The notes beneath the pieces were generated by a model, which saw only the letters and a list, made by a program, of their open reading frames with translations, was not told where the DNA came from and did not search any database. 64,000 nucleotides of DNA from Planctomycetota bacterium (lineage in GTDB: Bacteria; Planctomycetota; GCA-2746535), in contig NVWA01000016.1 in NCBI GenBank assembly GCA_002746535.1, positions 64,001 through 128,000 of the forward strand, written 5' to 3'. Below, piece after piece: positions 46,579-56,494 of the stretch; positions within the stretch are counted from its first letter, which is position 1; each line of letters opens with the position of its first letter. Position numbers and translations under genes: made by a program.

Positions 46579-49500
46579 GTGACTGAATTAAAAAACTTGA
46601 GCATTCAGTTAGCCAAAAAATATTCAGATCGCCCCGATCTTCATGGGCCTTTAATTAAGTTAATTACTAAATATTCTTTTCCACAATTAGATTCAAAGGA
46701 TAAGCCCTCTATCCTTGAAATGGCCGAATCGATAACAACTATAATTAAAACAATACAAGATTACGACACAAAACATCAATTAACCTTTTTCTTAAATGAA
46801 GTTAGCAAAGAGGCAAAGGGGATAGTAGCACAAGTTCTACAATCTAGTGATCAAAAACCAATTGATCTAAATTTTCAAAATAATGCTTTAAATATTCATC
46901 CCTCTTATTTGGAATCAGCCGCTGATTTTAAATCTCAAAAGGTATTTGAAAATCTATCACAGATCAATCAAGAAATATTATTTATTAAAAAACAAGATCG
47001 TCCTCAATTAAACAATTTATTAAACCAGCTTGAAAAAGAAAAATCAAATTTATTAGCTAAGAATTCTTGGCTGATAGACAATCTTCTATATTGCATCACC
47101 AATTCGCCCCTGCTGGATGAATTACCCAATTCCTCCGAGTTAAAAAATAAAATCTTTGATCGAATAAATTCAAAATCAAAACAATCCAAAGATGCCGTAA
47201 AAGAAATTCTCAGCGACCTTGACTTTACACCATCAAGAATTTGCGATGGCTTTAAACATCTGGATGAATTAAAAAATAATCAAGGTGTCTATTTTATAAA
47301 ATCAATTAGCGAATTATTTAATGAGTACGAACACGAAATCGTAAATTACCTCGTATACTCAAATTCAGTACAAAGCTACCAAATATTATCCAGCAAATCC
47401 CTTAATTGGAACAATCACACAGCTGCATTAACAATGCTGAATTTAAAATTCCCCGAAAGTTTAAACCAAACCCCCCAAAAAGTAATTGGTGAAAGATTTA
47501 ATCAACATAAAAAATTGGTGAATAGCATAGAGGAATATATTCAACAATTTCCCCTTTTCAGCATAGTCGACATTATATTAAATCTAAACCTCGATGATGG
47601 TACTACTAAAATAGAGAACATTATTCCTGCACCTAAAACTTTAACCGCTCATGAGTTTCTAGGCCAAAGAAATGTAACACCAGAAGAAAAATCATTAATA
47701 CTGAATACCCCCGAAAACTCAGATAACATCGAATCAATAGATGCTTTGGAAACAAAAGAAGGCACGATTAGCAAAGCAGCTAAATTTGCCGCCGACATCC
47801 TACTTGACAAACCGGACATCTCAGCAATTGAGAAAATACCCCTCGCAAGTGTTAAAGTGCAATCAGAAGAATTCTCGAGAAGACAAAAAGATTTTATCCA
47901 AAACACAAACACCATTTGGCATAAACATGTTCAGCCTTTTATAAAACAAAATATTTTTCCACTGGTGGCATCCATTTGTATTTTTATTGGAGTACTATCT
48001 TTGATTGTTGCCTTTTGGGATAAATCCCCCTTCATTAGATACCTGGCGACACCCCTATCTATATTATTAGCCGGGCTGGGTTTACATAAAATAGGTAACT
48101 GGCTATATCAGCTAGATGAAAAAAGTAAGACCCCAGCAAGTATACTTAAAGCATTGTCTCTCTTCTTGGCACCACTAAGCTTTATTATGGTTTCAATACT
48201 AAGCACAGATCCCGAGATTTCATTAATGGTAAAATTTGTTGCGACACCTCTATTAGCGATTGGATTATTAGTTGGTTGGAGAATTGTATTCAAAAGCAGT
48301 ATGAATCTCATCAACCCAATAATGCAAAAACCACACACTATTTCATTATTAATATTGAACGGGCTGCTTTTACTACTGCCAATATATTATTATGCTGATA
48401 ATCATATTACCGATAATCTTATTTTAAGTAAATCTATATTAGTACTTGGATTTTATTTAGGATTTGGATTTCTATTCTTAAAAGTTAAAGGCATCTTAAA
48501 AGAATTTTATAAAGACGAAGCCATTACTAGCCAATTGGCTCCACTATTCTTTATTATCACTACAATAGGCACCTATATAACGGTATGGGGTATAACCCAT
48601 ATTCGACTAAATGAATTACCTGAAGCATTCACCTATTCAATCCTCGTATGCTTCTTTGGTTTAATGACCTATGTAATTGAATTTTACATAAGACGTAAAA
48701 ACCGACTTACCACACTTTCATATGTGGGCACCTCATTTCTAATATTAGGAAATTTGCTGGCTATTTTTAACCCAACAATACGACCAATTGTTCTTCTTGT
48801 CACTGCCAGCATTTGGTTCTATCAAGCTCATCACCGAAAAGATGAAAGGCACTATACCATAAGTATAATTCTAGTATTATGCGGAATTACTTCATTTGCC
48901 TTTTATAAAGATTTCCCAACCTTTCTTTTTCCTTATTTGATAGCTCTTCAAGCTTTATCACTAATATTCACATCTAAGAAATTTAAAATCTTCAAAAACA
49001 TCATTCCAATAATTTTTTATCCGTTTGTAATTATAGGAACATTGATCTCTCTATACTTCACATGGACACAGCCAACACTTCAAATAATTAGTGCTCTTGG
49101 ACTAATACTACTAAGTGGATTAATTATTTATAAAGCAAACCAAGACAAACAAATTGAACAAATCCACACGGGTCTTCTGATTTCAATAACGGCACTCCCA
49201 TTCTTAGGTCTAGCTGATACGATCAACAAAATTTACCTCGGGAATATACTACTTTTTGGCTTTAGCATGTTAGGGTTTTTATGGATCGGTCTTTGTTATC
49301 ATTATAAAGAATCGTTCCTAGTAAAGGCAAGATCAACAGGATTATTTATTATCGCCATCATAGCCTTTTGTGTACTTCTGGTGAACTTATCTTTTGGTCC
49401 AGATCCTTTAAATTCAGACATTCGCCAATATTTAGTAATGGCAGGCCCTATATTGCTAAGCGTGATCTTTTTTATCAATGGATTTAAAACAAGATCTCAA

Positions 49501-52500
49501 ATACCCGTGTACCTAGGTCTGTTTACCCTTGTTTTTATATTCCCTGAAATAAAAAATCATTATAACATTGTCATGAAATCAGGACTAGGTAGCGCAGTCT
49601 CAATGGCTTTTATGCTGGCAATTGCCTATGGATTAAAACATATTAAGCAACTTAAAGATCTCGATGATGGCGATATGATTCTAGATAAAACACCATTCCC
49701 TCTTCATAAAAAGGATCACCGACTTTTCACAGAACCACTTATATTGGCAGCCCTTGTTTTAATAGCAAGGACAGTATTTAAATCATATCCTGTCAATATT
49801 TATCATGGTTACTTTGATAATTCAATTGAATCAGCAGATCCTTTTGAGATCAAGACACTTTTCGCATTAGCAATTCAGAGTGTTGGATTATTATTCTATA
49901 CTTTATGGTATAAGAAAAGTATTTTCACTTATATTGGCTTAGCACTTTCATTCATTACCGCTATTCATTTTTCTCATTTTATAAACATTGAACTTATAGC
50001 GATATATATGCTAGTACTCTTTTTCTGCTGGGAAGGCCTTTCTTATATATCCCAACGAAAAAATATTTCCGATAATTTAATTCAAAGCCCTATTCGAAAT
50101 GCATTTCTACTGGCAATGATTGCCTTCACTTTCATCTTATATCCCCTTTATACTTTAAATGATTTTCAACTCCCTCATTTATTTGCCGTACCACTATATT
50201 TATTTTTTATTTTCAAATCTTATCGATTTAATATCTCCAAACCCTGTCTTCCTCATATTACGATACTTTTTCTGTTGTGTTGGCAAACATTTATTTTAGT
50301 GTCTACCAATGGCATGTCCATTTTAAGTTTGATGAAACCAGACTCACCCTTTTATCTTTTTTCATTTATATTCATCTCTCTCTGGGCACTACCAACTTAT
50401 TATTTCGAATTTAAAAAACAAGAATCTTTATTTCGCTATTTCTACCAAAGCCTTTTTCTGCCACTAATTATTTGTTTAATAATCACTGTCCATTATATAA
50501 AAATGATGTATCTACCAGGATATGTACAACTTGAACTGGTCACAGCGCCATTCACCTTAGTCGTAGCAACAATAGCATTAATTCTACTAGCGAGATTAAT
50601 CAGAATATCATTTAATTGGCTTTGGATTACTTTAATCGTCTATGCACTATTTATAAGCTTTATATTTCCAGACATTTCTACCGCAATGATTTACCATCCC
50701 ATTGCACTAACAGTATTGATTATCAGCACAAATATCTTTAGCTTTCTCATTACTAAGTTTGACCATTATTTTATTCCTAAAATTAAAGCACCACTCATCA
50801 TACAAAAATTGCCTAGCACACAATTAGTACTGACCATCTTTGGCCAATTGATAAAACTAAGCATCGTTTTCTATTTAATATGGGTTGCTCCTTTCAAATT
50901 CACACCATTTACAACGGTTGCACTATACCTCATTGCCATTACTTCAATACAAGATGCTAAATTCCTTAAAATCAGTAAAGCATTTTATTTCTGGCTATTC
51001 TTCACATTCACAAATATATATTTAGTACTCGCATTAAACAATAGCTTCCCTGATTTTAGATTTTTTAAACATCTCCATATCAATCATTTGATTGCCATAG
51101 GATTGTTCATTTCGTTGTTGATAGCCGTTGTTTTTGATAAGCTAAAATTCTTCAAAGATAATACAAATAAATCCAGCTTCTATTTAATAAAATACGTTGC
51201 TGCAGCCTCTATTCCCTTTTTAATTTTTATTCAATATTGTCTGATCAGAAATATAAATATCCCATGGGAAAGAAGTGTCGTTTCTGCCGCATTAGCTCTT
51301 GGATCTGCCTTATATTTAAGGTATATGGTCCCAGACCAAGATAAGCAAAAAAGCTATGGGTTATTTACCTTCAGCCTATCTATCAGTATTTTTTGTATAG
51401 GTTTATTGATACTTGAAAAAGTCATGAAAATTGAAATGACACCTATGATTGCCTTTGCCATTCTAGCTCTTTCGCCATTTTGGTTTGCAATCAAAGCCGA
51501 ATTAAATTTTAAAAATAACAACATACACAATAGCGCAAGAGATGCCGCACAAATTTTATTGACTCTCTTGATGGGTTTTTATGTATATCAAAACATCTTT
51601 GATATTTTCTTCTTGCCTGGTACTGAAACCAGCATGACCTATTATTTTCAAAATGCATTTGTTTGTTTCATTGCATCTGTCTTAATGTGGCGTACTCATA
51701 AAATGAAAGGGCATTCCGCGATACCCTATCTCAGTATATCTATGATGCTCATTTCTTTATTTTTTATGTTTAATAATTTCACGCCAATAAACCTAACCAT
51801 AAATCCAGCCATGTCATGTTATACAGCAATAATACTAGGGGTCATCATTTGGTTAAATATTGAAAATGATCAACCACTCTATAATCTACTTAAGAATTCT
51901 GCTAAACTGAGTGATGAAGAATGGGTTAATATCAAATCAATAATACACACAATTGTGATTATTGGGTCACATATACTTTTCTTATTAGCCCTATTCGAAG
52001 GAACTGAAGATAACAATGCCGCCCTAATTCTAGTTGGCTTGGCTAGCTTATGGAGCTATTTGGGGATCTCTAAAAGAAAAACTCGTTTCTTGCACTTAGC
52101 CTTCTTTTATTTATTACTCGTCTGTTTAATAATTCCTCATACTTCAAAATTCATTCCAGATCATCTGACTGTTTTGCTATTAACATCTATGCTAGCCGGA
52201 TTACTAATAACATATCAAATCTTCTTAAAAAATCATTTCATCGAACAGTCACATAAAATCGTAAAAGTTATTGTTACTTGGTCTACTTTATTATTTACAA
52301 TAATTTTCTTTATTTCATTCCTGGAAATAGGAAACCACAAAAACATCATCCTTACATTATTAGCAACATCTTGGCTTCTAGTCTTATGCTCTCCATTTAT
52401 AAATAAAAATACTTCTAATGTTTTTGAAAAAATGTTAGTTTTAAGTTTTATGAATTTGCCCTGTTTAATATTAGCTCAAATATTTCATACAGGTCTTTTT

Positions 52501-53700
52501 TATAATGTAATTGTATTGCTACTCTCAATCACATCGATCAATTTAGGGGTTTACCTTTTGGATCATAAAAAGAAATCTGACTGGAGCGCTAAACATAAAA
52601 GTATCAATAGATTTGGCAGTTATATCATCGTTCATTATTTCCAACCAACTACGCGTTATGCCAGAATCTCTTTATATATGGCCAGTACAATTTCTCTTGC
52701 AATTCAACTAATTTATTTTGCAACAAGCTATTCTTCTTTTCAAAATTCTCACATCATTTACATGCTTTTTTTACATGCGCTAACACAATTGTTATTAATC
52801 GCCTTTTTATTTCTTGAAGCTAAAAGAAGTCAAAAAGTTATTTTTATGGTTATTGCAGAATTAATATACTTCTCATTTTATATGCAGATGAGATTAGCAT
52901 TACCTGTAGCATTCAACATTATATGGGATTCCGCATATGATGTTTACTTTTTAATGATTCAATCTTTTATTGTTGTTTCTCTACATTCAATAATTCAAAA
53001 ACAAGAGTCCTATATTCAAAAACCTATCAACTTCTCAATTTTAGGGTTTCCAATCTTAACCATTATGCTTTGCATGTATTTTAATATCGATCAAAATCTT
53101 ATGATGCATACGCTACTCTTTTATTCCGGAATATTTATCTGGCAATCGTACAACGAAAGAAGTAGGTTCATACTCTCATACGCTTTTTTAGGTTTAAATG
53201 CTTATGTCTTACTACAGTTATTTCACAATCATATTCATTCAGTACAAGCCTATGTGGCTCCACTGTGCATAACTTTATTAATTTATTCTCAAATGTTTCG
53301 AGATCGTACTTCAAAAACTACTGCTAATATATTGCGAACTATATCGCTGATAGCTATTTTGGGGACATCAGGGTGGGAAATAATTGCTAAAAATTTAACA
53401 TCCCCTTCTCATCATGCCATCCTAATTATCTTATGTAGTGCCGCCATATATTTTGCTGCTGTTTTTAAAGCGAAAATTTATGCCGTCATAGGCTCAACTG
53501 TTTTTCTTTTAGACATCGGAACTATCATTTATCTGTTAGTAAAAAATCAGGATAAAAATATGATTATAATTAGTCTTGGATTATTACTAACTATTGGGGG
53601 CAGCATTCTTCTCGGAGGGTATATTTATTATCGCAAAAACGAAAAAGCTATCGACGAAAAAATAGAAAAATTAAAATCTTTGATTAAGAGATGGGATTAA
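46579..53700 (+). CDS. Giant polytopic membrane protein, unknown function
   Basis: 2373 aa; about 450-aa soluble N-terminus then dozens of hydrophobic segments. GTG start with GGAG RBS. Confidence 0.75.
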   Translation: MTELKNLSIQLAKKYSDRPDLHGPLIKLITKYSFPQLDSKDKPSILEMAESITTIIKTIQDYDTKHQLTFFLNEVSKEAKGIVAQVLQSSDQKPIDLNFQNNALNIHPSYLESAADFKSQKVFENLSQINQEILFIKKQDRPQLNNLLNQLEKEKSNLLAKNSWLIDNLLYCITNSPLLDELPNSSELKNKIFDRINSKSKQSKDAVKEILSDLDFTPSRICDGFKHLDELKNNQGVYFIKSISELFNEYEHEIVNYLVYSNSVQSYQILSSKSLNWNNHTAALTMLNLKFPESLNQTPQKVIGERFNQHKKLVNSIEEYIQQFPLFSIVDIILNLNLDDGTTKIENIIPAPKTLTAHEFLGQRNVTPEEKSLILNTPENSDNIESIDALETKEGTISKAAKFAADILLDKPDISAIEKIPLASVKVQSEEFSRRQKDFIQNTNTIWHKHVQPFIKQNIFPLVASICIFIGVLSLIVAFWDKSPFIRYLATPLSILLAGLGLHKIGNWLYQLDEKSKTPASILKALSLFLAPLSFIMVSILSTDPEISLMVKFVATPLLAIGLLVGWRIVFKSSMNLINPIMQKPHTISLLILNGLLLLLPIYYYADNHITDNLILSKSILVLGFYLGFGFLFLKVKGILKEFYKDEAITSQLAPLFFIITTIGTYITVWGITHIRLNELPEAFTYSILVCFFGLMTYVIEFYIRRKNRLTTLSYVGTSFLILGNLLAIFNPTIRPIVLLVTASIWFYQAHHRKDERHYTISIILVLCGITSFAFYKDFPTFLFPYLIALQALSLIFTSKKFKIFKNIIPIIFYPFVIIGTLISLYFTWTQPTLQIISALGLILLSGLIIYKANQDKQIEQIHTGLLISITALPFLGLADTINKIYLGNILLFGFSMLGFLWIGLCYHYKESFLVKARSTGLFIIAIIAFCVLLVNLSFGPDPLNSDIRQYLVMAGPILLSVIFFINGFKTRSQIPVYLGLFTLVFIFPEIKNHYNIVMKSGLGSAVSMAFMLAIAYGLKHIKQLKDLDDGDMILDKTPFPLHKKDHRLFTEPLILAALVLIARTVFKSYPVNIYHGYFDNSIESADPFEIKTLFALAIQSVGLLFYTLWYKKSIFTYIGLALSFITAIHFSHFINIELIAIYMLVLFFCWEGLSYISQRKNISDNLIQSPIRNAFLLAMIAFTFILYPLYTLNDFQLPHLFAVPLYLFFIFKSYRFNISKPCLPHITILFLLCWQTFILVSTNGMSILSLMKPDSPFYLFSFIFISLWALPTYYFEFKKQESLFRYFYQSLFLPLIICLIITVHYIKMMYLPGYVQLELVTAPFTLVVATIALILLARLIRISFNWLWITLIVYALFISFIFPDISTAMIYHPIALTVLIISTNIFSFLITKFDHYFIPKIKAPLIIQKLPSTQLVLTIFGQLIKLSIVFYLIWVAPFKFTPFTTVALYLIAITSIQDAKFLKISKAFYFWLFFTFTNIYLVLALNNSFPDFRFFKHLHINHLIAIGLFISLLIAVVFDKLKFFKDNTNKSSFYLIKYVAAASIPFLIFIQYCLIRNINIPWERSVVSAALALGSALYLRYMVPDQDKQKSYGLFTFSLSISIFCIGLLILEKVMKIEMTPMIAFAILALSPFWFAIKAELNFKNNNIHNSARDAAQILLTLLMGFYVYQNIFDIFFLPGTETSMTYYFQNAFVCFIASVLMWRTHKMKGHSAIPYLSISMMLISLFFMFNNFTPINLTINPAMSCYTAIILGVIIWLNIENDQPLYNLLKNSAKLSDEEWVNIKSIIHTIVIIGSHILFLLALFEGTEDNNAALILVGLASLWSYLGISKRKTRFLHLAFFYLLLVCLIIPHTSKFIPDHLTVLLLTSMLAGLLITYQIFLKNHFIEQSHKIVKVIVTWSTLLFTIIFFISFLEIGNHKNIILTLLATSWLLVLCSPFINKNTSNVFEKMLVLSFMNLPCLILAQIFHTGLFYNVIVLLLSITSINLGVYLLDHKKKSDWSAKHKSINRFGSYIIVHYFQPTTRYARISLYMASTISLAIQLIYFATSYSSFQNSHIIYMLFLHALTQLLLIAFLFLEAKRSQKVIFMVIAELIYFSFYMQMRLALPVAFNIIWDSAYDVYFLMIQSFIVVSLHSIIQKQESYIQKPINFSILGFPILTIMLCMYFNIDQNLMMHTLLFYSGIFIWQSYNERSRFILSYAFLGLNAYVLLQLFHNHIHSVQAYVAPLCITLLIYSQMFRDRTSKTTANILRTISLIAILGTSGWEIIAKNLTSPSHHAILIILCSAAIYFAAVFKAKIYAVIGSTVFLLDIGTIIYLLVKNQDKNMIIISLGLLLTIGGSILLGGYIYYRKNEKAIDEKIEKLKSLIKRWD

Positions 53701-53705
53701 TTTTA

Positions 53706-54836
53706 TTATTCTATCTTTAAAAGCCCTTCTACTCTTTTTATAAATTGATTAACCGCAGGCCTTGGGGACATTTCTTTTTTTGGTATCGCTTTTTGTAACC
53801 AAACTCGAAAATCATTAATTCTTTTCCCAGGCGGGAAGTGGTCGCCTTTATATTCAACATATACATGCTCATACTTCAATCGTTTTAATTCTTTTACCAT
53901 TTTCCTAGGACCAGAAACGGGAATATGATCTTTATCTCCATGTAAAATATAAATCGGAACAAATTTGAATTTTTTTACAGCGGCAACAGGTATCGCTGGC
54001 ATTCCAGAAAAGCTTCCTGCTCTGGAAAATAACATCGGGTGATTAGCAACAATTGACCAAGTACCCATACCACCTCCTGATCCTCCACACAAAATAATTC
54101 TTCTTGGATCAATTCTGTAATTCATTGAAATATAGGCAATTAAATTATAAAGGTTTTCTATCTCAACAGGGTCCTGCCAGAATCTGCGACCAGTTGTCCG
54201 AGGAGCCAAATGAAAACAGCCGTTTTTAGTTACATGATGCATATGAGATGACATGGCGACAGGATTATCATCGGTGCCATGCAAGCTGATGACTATTGGG
54301 TATGATTGTTTTTTAGGATCATAATTTTTTGGGATCTTAAACATAAAAATTGCTCTAGCGTTATCCTTTAACCAAGGCGTATGCACCGTAACAACTTTTT
54401 TATTGGCCTTAGGGTGCTTAAGTGGTCTTAGCCACTGCTCCATTACACTAAGTGATGGTAAATATTCCTTAATATCTTGGCTTGCAGATTCATAAATAAG
54501 CTTTCTCTTATCGCTGGTATTTAATAAAAGAATTTTATTTTCTAAAACTACAATTTCCTCATCCACCTCGATTGTTATCGTAGGCAGAGGTTTCTTCATG
54601 GTAAAAAAAACATCGCTTTCTTTTTGTTTATTCAAAGCCTGTCTGGATTTATAAATTCCATGAACCATGCGAGCTGGAAACCGATAGAGATTTCGCCCCT
54701 TTTTAACGGTAATTAGATTACCTTTTTTAGAAACCTTACCAACATATTCTTTTCCATTTCTTAATACAACTATATCTGCTATTAAGTTATTTAATGACAT
54801 TATTAGTAGAAATAAAAATGAACTGTATTTAATCAT
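53706..54836 (-). CDS. Secreted alpha/beta hydrolase (esterase-like)
   Basis: Signal peptide; SYPIVISLHGTDDNP; ILCGGSGGGMGTWSIVANHPMLFSRAGSFSG; ILHGDKDHIPV. Confidence 0.8.
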   Translation of the reverse strand: MIKYSSFLFLLIMSLNNLIADIVVLRNGKEYVGKVSKKGNLITVKKGRNLYRFPARMVHGIYKSRQALNKQKESDVFFTMKKPLPTITIEVDEEIVVLENKILLLNTSDKRKLIYESASQDIKEYLPSLSVMEQWLRPLKHPKANKKVVTVHTPWLKDNARAIFMFKIPKNYDPKKQSYPIVISLHGTDDNPVAMSSHMHHVTKNGCFHLAPRTTGRRFWQDPVEIENLYNLIAYISMNYRIDPRRIILCGGSGGGMGTWSIVANHPMLFSRAGSFSGMPAIPVAAVKKFKFVPIYILHGDKDHIPVSGPRKMVKELKRLKYEHVYVEYKGDHFPPGKRINDFRVWLQKAIPKKEMSPRPAVNQFIKRVEGLLKIE

Positions 54837-54984
54837 AGGAACTCTCCAAAATCTATAATTATAAATTAATATACAATTAGATTAATTCAATCTCAAGTTC
54901 ATAATTTCAGAAAACTGTCTGCAATATGAATTATTAAAAATAAAATTAGAAATAATTAATAAATTCTGACAGGAGACACTCCTT

Positions 54985-55530
54985 CTATGTTTTGCGAGTA
55001 TTTTTCCATTGCAAAGCTCTTTGGATTAAGTCTTTTATCAAAGCATCTTTCCCTCGCATGTATCCAATATTATCATATTCATTTTCTGCAGCAATTTTAA
55101 TTTTATGATCGCCATATTCTTTTACATCATTAGGGTGTTTTCTTAAATAATCCCGAAATATTAAATAGGCATCATTATCAGGATGGCCGTCATGACAAAC
55201 ATTAACATGCGTAACATGTTTAGTCTCAATAATTCTAGGAAAATAAAATCGACCTGCCGTACCTGGAATTATAGCATCAAGACATTCACCTCTGCATTCA
55301 AATCCAGCATGAAGCATTTGATCATAATACTCAGGTATCATGGTTCCTTTTGAAACAACACACAACATATCAATTGTTGGCTTTGCGGTCATCCCAGGAA
55401 TAGAGGTGCTTCCTATATGATAAATAGACAAAACGGTATCACCAAAAATTGTCGTTATTTCTTTTTTGGCTATTTCAAAATTAATGGGCCAGCTTTTATC
55501 ATACTCTTGAACCACCATTCGTCTTTTCAT
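54985..55530 (-). CDS. GrpB family protein
   Basis: VQEYDKSWPINFEIAKKEI..IYHIGSTSIPGMTAKPTIDMLCVV; HVTHVNVCHDG; FRDYLRKHPNDVKEYGDHK. Confidence 0.9.
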   Translation of the reverse strand: MKRRMVVQEYDKSWPINFEIAKKEITTIFGDTVLSIYHIGSTSIPGMTAKPTIDMLCVVSKGTMIPEYYDQMLHAGFECRGECLDAIIPGTAGRFYFPRIIETKHVTHVNVCHDGHPDNDAYLIFRDYLRKHPNDVKEYGDHKIKIAAENEYDNIGYMRGKDALIKDLIQRALQWKNTRKT

Positions 55531-55533
55531 TTT

Positions 55534-56316
55534 TTAATTCAAACATTCAGGGCAAGAATTTGTATCGACATAAAGAGTACCTTCATATTCTAATAATATA
55601 GATGCTGGTAATTCATTTGTAATTGCAGCAGTTTTAAAAAGTTTTTCAAGAATGGGTCTCTTAAGACCTAGAGGTACAATGGTATATATATTTGCCGCTG
55701 AAAATAACGCTGGTATGGTCATTGTAATTCCTTTTAAAGGTATATAACCTAGGTCCTTAAAATTAGGGTCATCCATTAATTGGATCTTAGATTGTTTTGC
55801 TAAATCAACAACTTTAACCCATTCCTCATCTTTGAAATCCGTATCAAAAGGTTCATTTAGTGCTAAATGCCCCGATGTACCTATACCTTGACAAAGGATA
55901 TCAAGATCTTCTTCCCGCAAAAGTTTTTCAAACCTTTCAGCTTCTTCTTGTGGATCAGAGGCATTATATTTTACAAGATACACCTGCTTTGGCTTAACTT
56001 TGTTATATAATTGCTGACTGGTTTGAAACCCACAAGTAAATTTTTCAGGCATGTTAACATCGTGAAAATCATCCAAGTTAAAACACACAATTCGTTGCCA
56101 ATCGATATTTTTTTCCTCTGCCAATGCATTTAAAAAAGTCATTTGACTTTCACCTGCTGCAAAGACTATTCTCAATTCATTTTTTACTTCGAGCAGTTCT
56201 CTGATTTTTATAGCCACATCTAAAGCCACTTTTGAACCTAATTCGAATTCATCTTTACTGATCAAAACGTTGGTTTTTCCATAATTCATTATTAATTCCA
56301 ATCTCATAAATACCAA
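55534..56316 (-). CDS. Glucosamine-6-phosphate deaminase-like protein
   Basis: LRIVFAAGESQMTFLNAL; FNLDDFHDV; CQGIGTSGHLALNEPFDTDF; KGITMTIPALFSAANIYTIVPLGLKRPIL. Confidence 0.8.
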   Translation of the reverse strand: MVFMRLELIMNYGKTNVLISKDEFELGSKVALDVAIKIRELLEVKNELRIVFAAGESQMTFLNALAEEKNIDWQRIVCFNLDDFHDVNMPEKFTCGFQTSQQLYNKVKPKQVYLVKYNASDPQEEAERFEKLLREEDLDILCQGIGTSGHLALNEPFDTDFKDEEWVKVVDLAKQSKIQLMDDPNFKDLGYIPLKGITMTIPALFSAANIYTIVPLGLKRPILEKLFKTAAITNELPASILLEYEGTLYVDTNSCPECLN

Positions 56317-56494
56317 AAAAATATCTCATAATTTTAATCATATGAAATAGATGTCAAAGATGTAACCTTCTGATATTTAAAGATTTACAACACATAAGAA
56401 CACGTAACAACACATAGAGGAAACTCACTTAAAACTTGCAAATAAGGTTATCCTAGATAATATACTAGTATTATAATCTACCTTAGGAAAAAAT

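Noticed and set aside
47649-47944. ORFs 47649..47915 (-) and 47741..47944 (+) within the giant membrane protein
   Set aside because: Shadow frames of the long plus-strand CDS.
56380-56480. Repeated 'aacacataaga / aacacgtaac / aacacataga' short motif
   Set aside because: Only three imperfect short copies; no clear symmetry or spacing to support a regulatory call.
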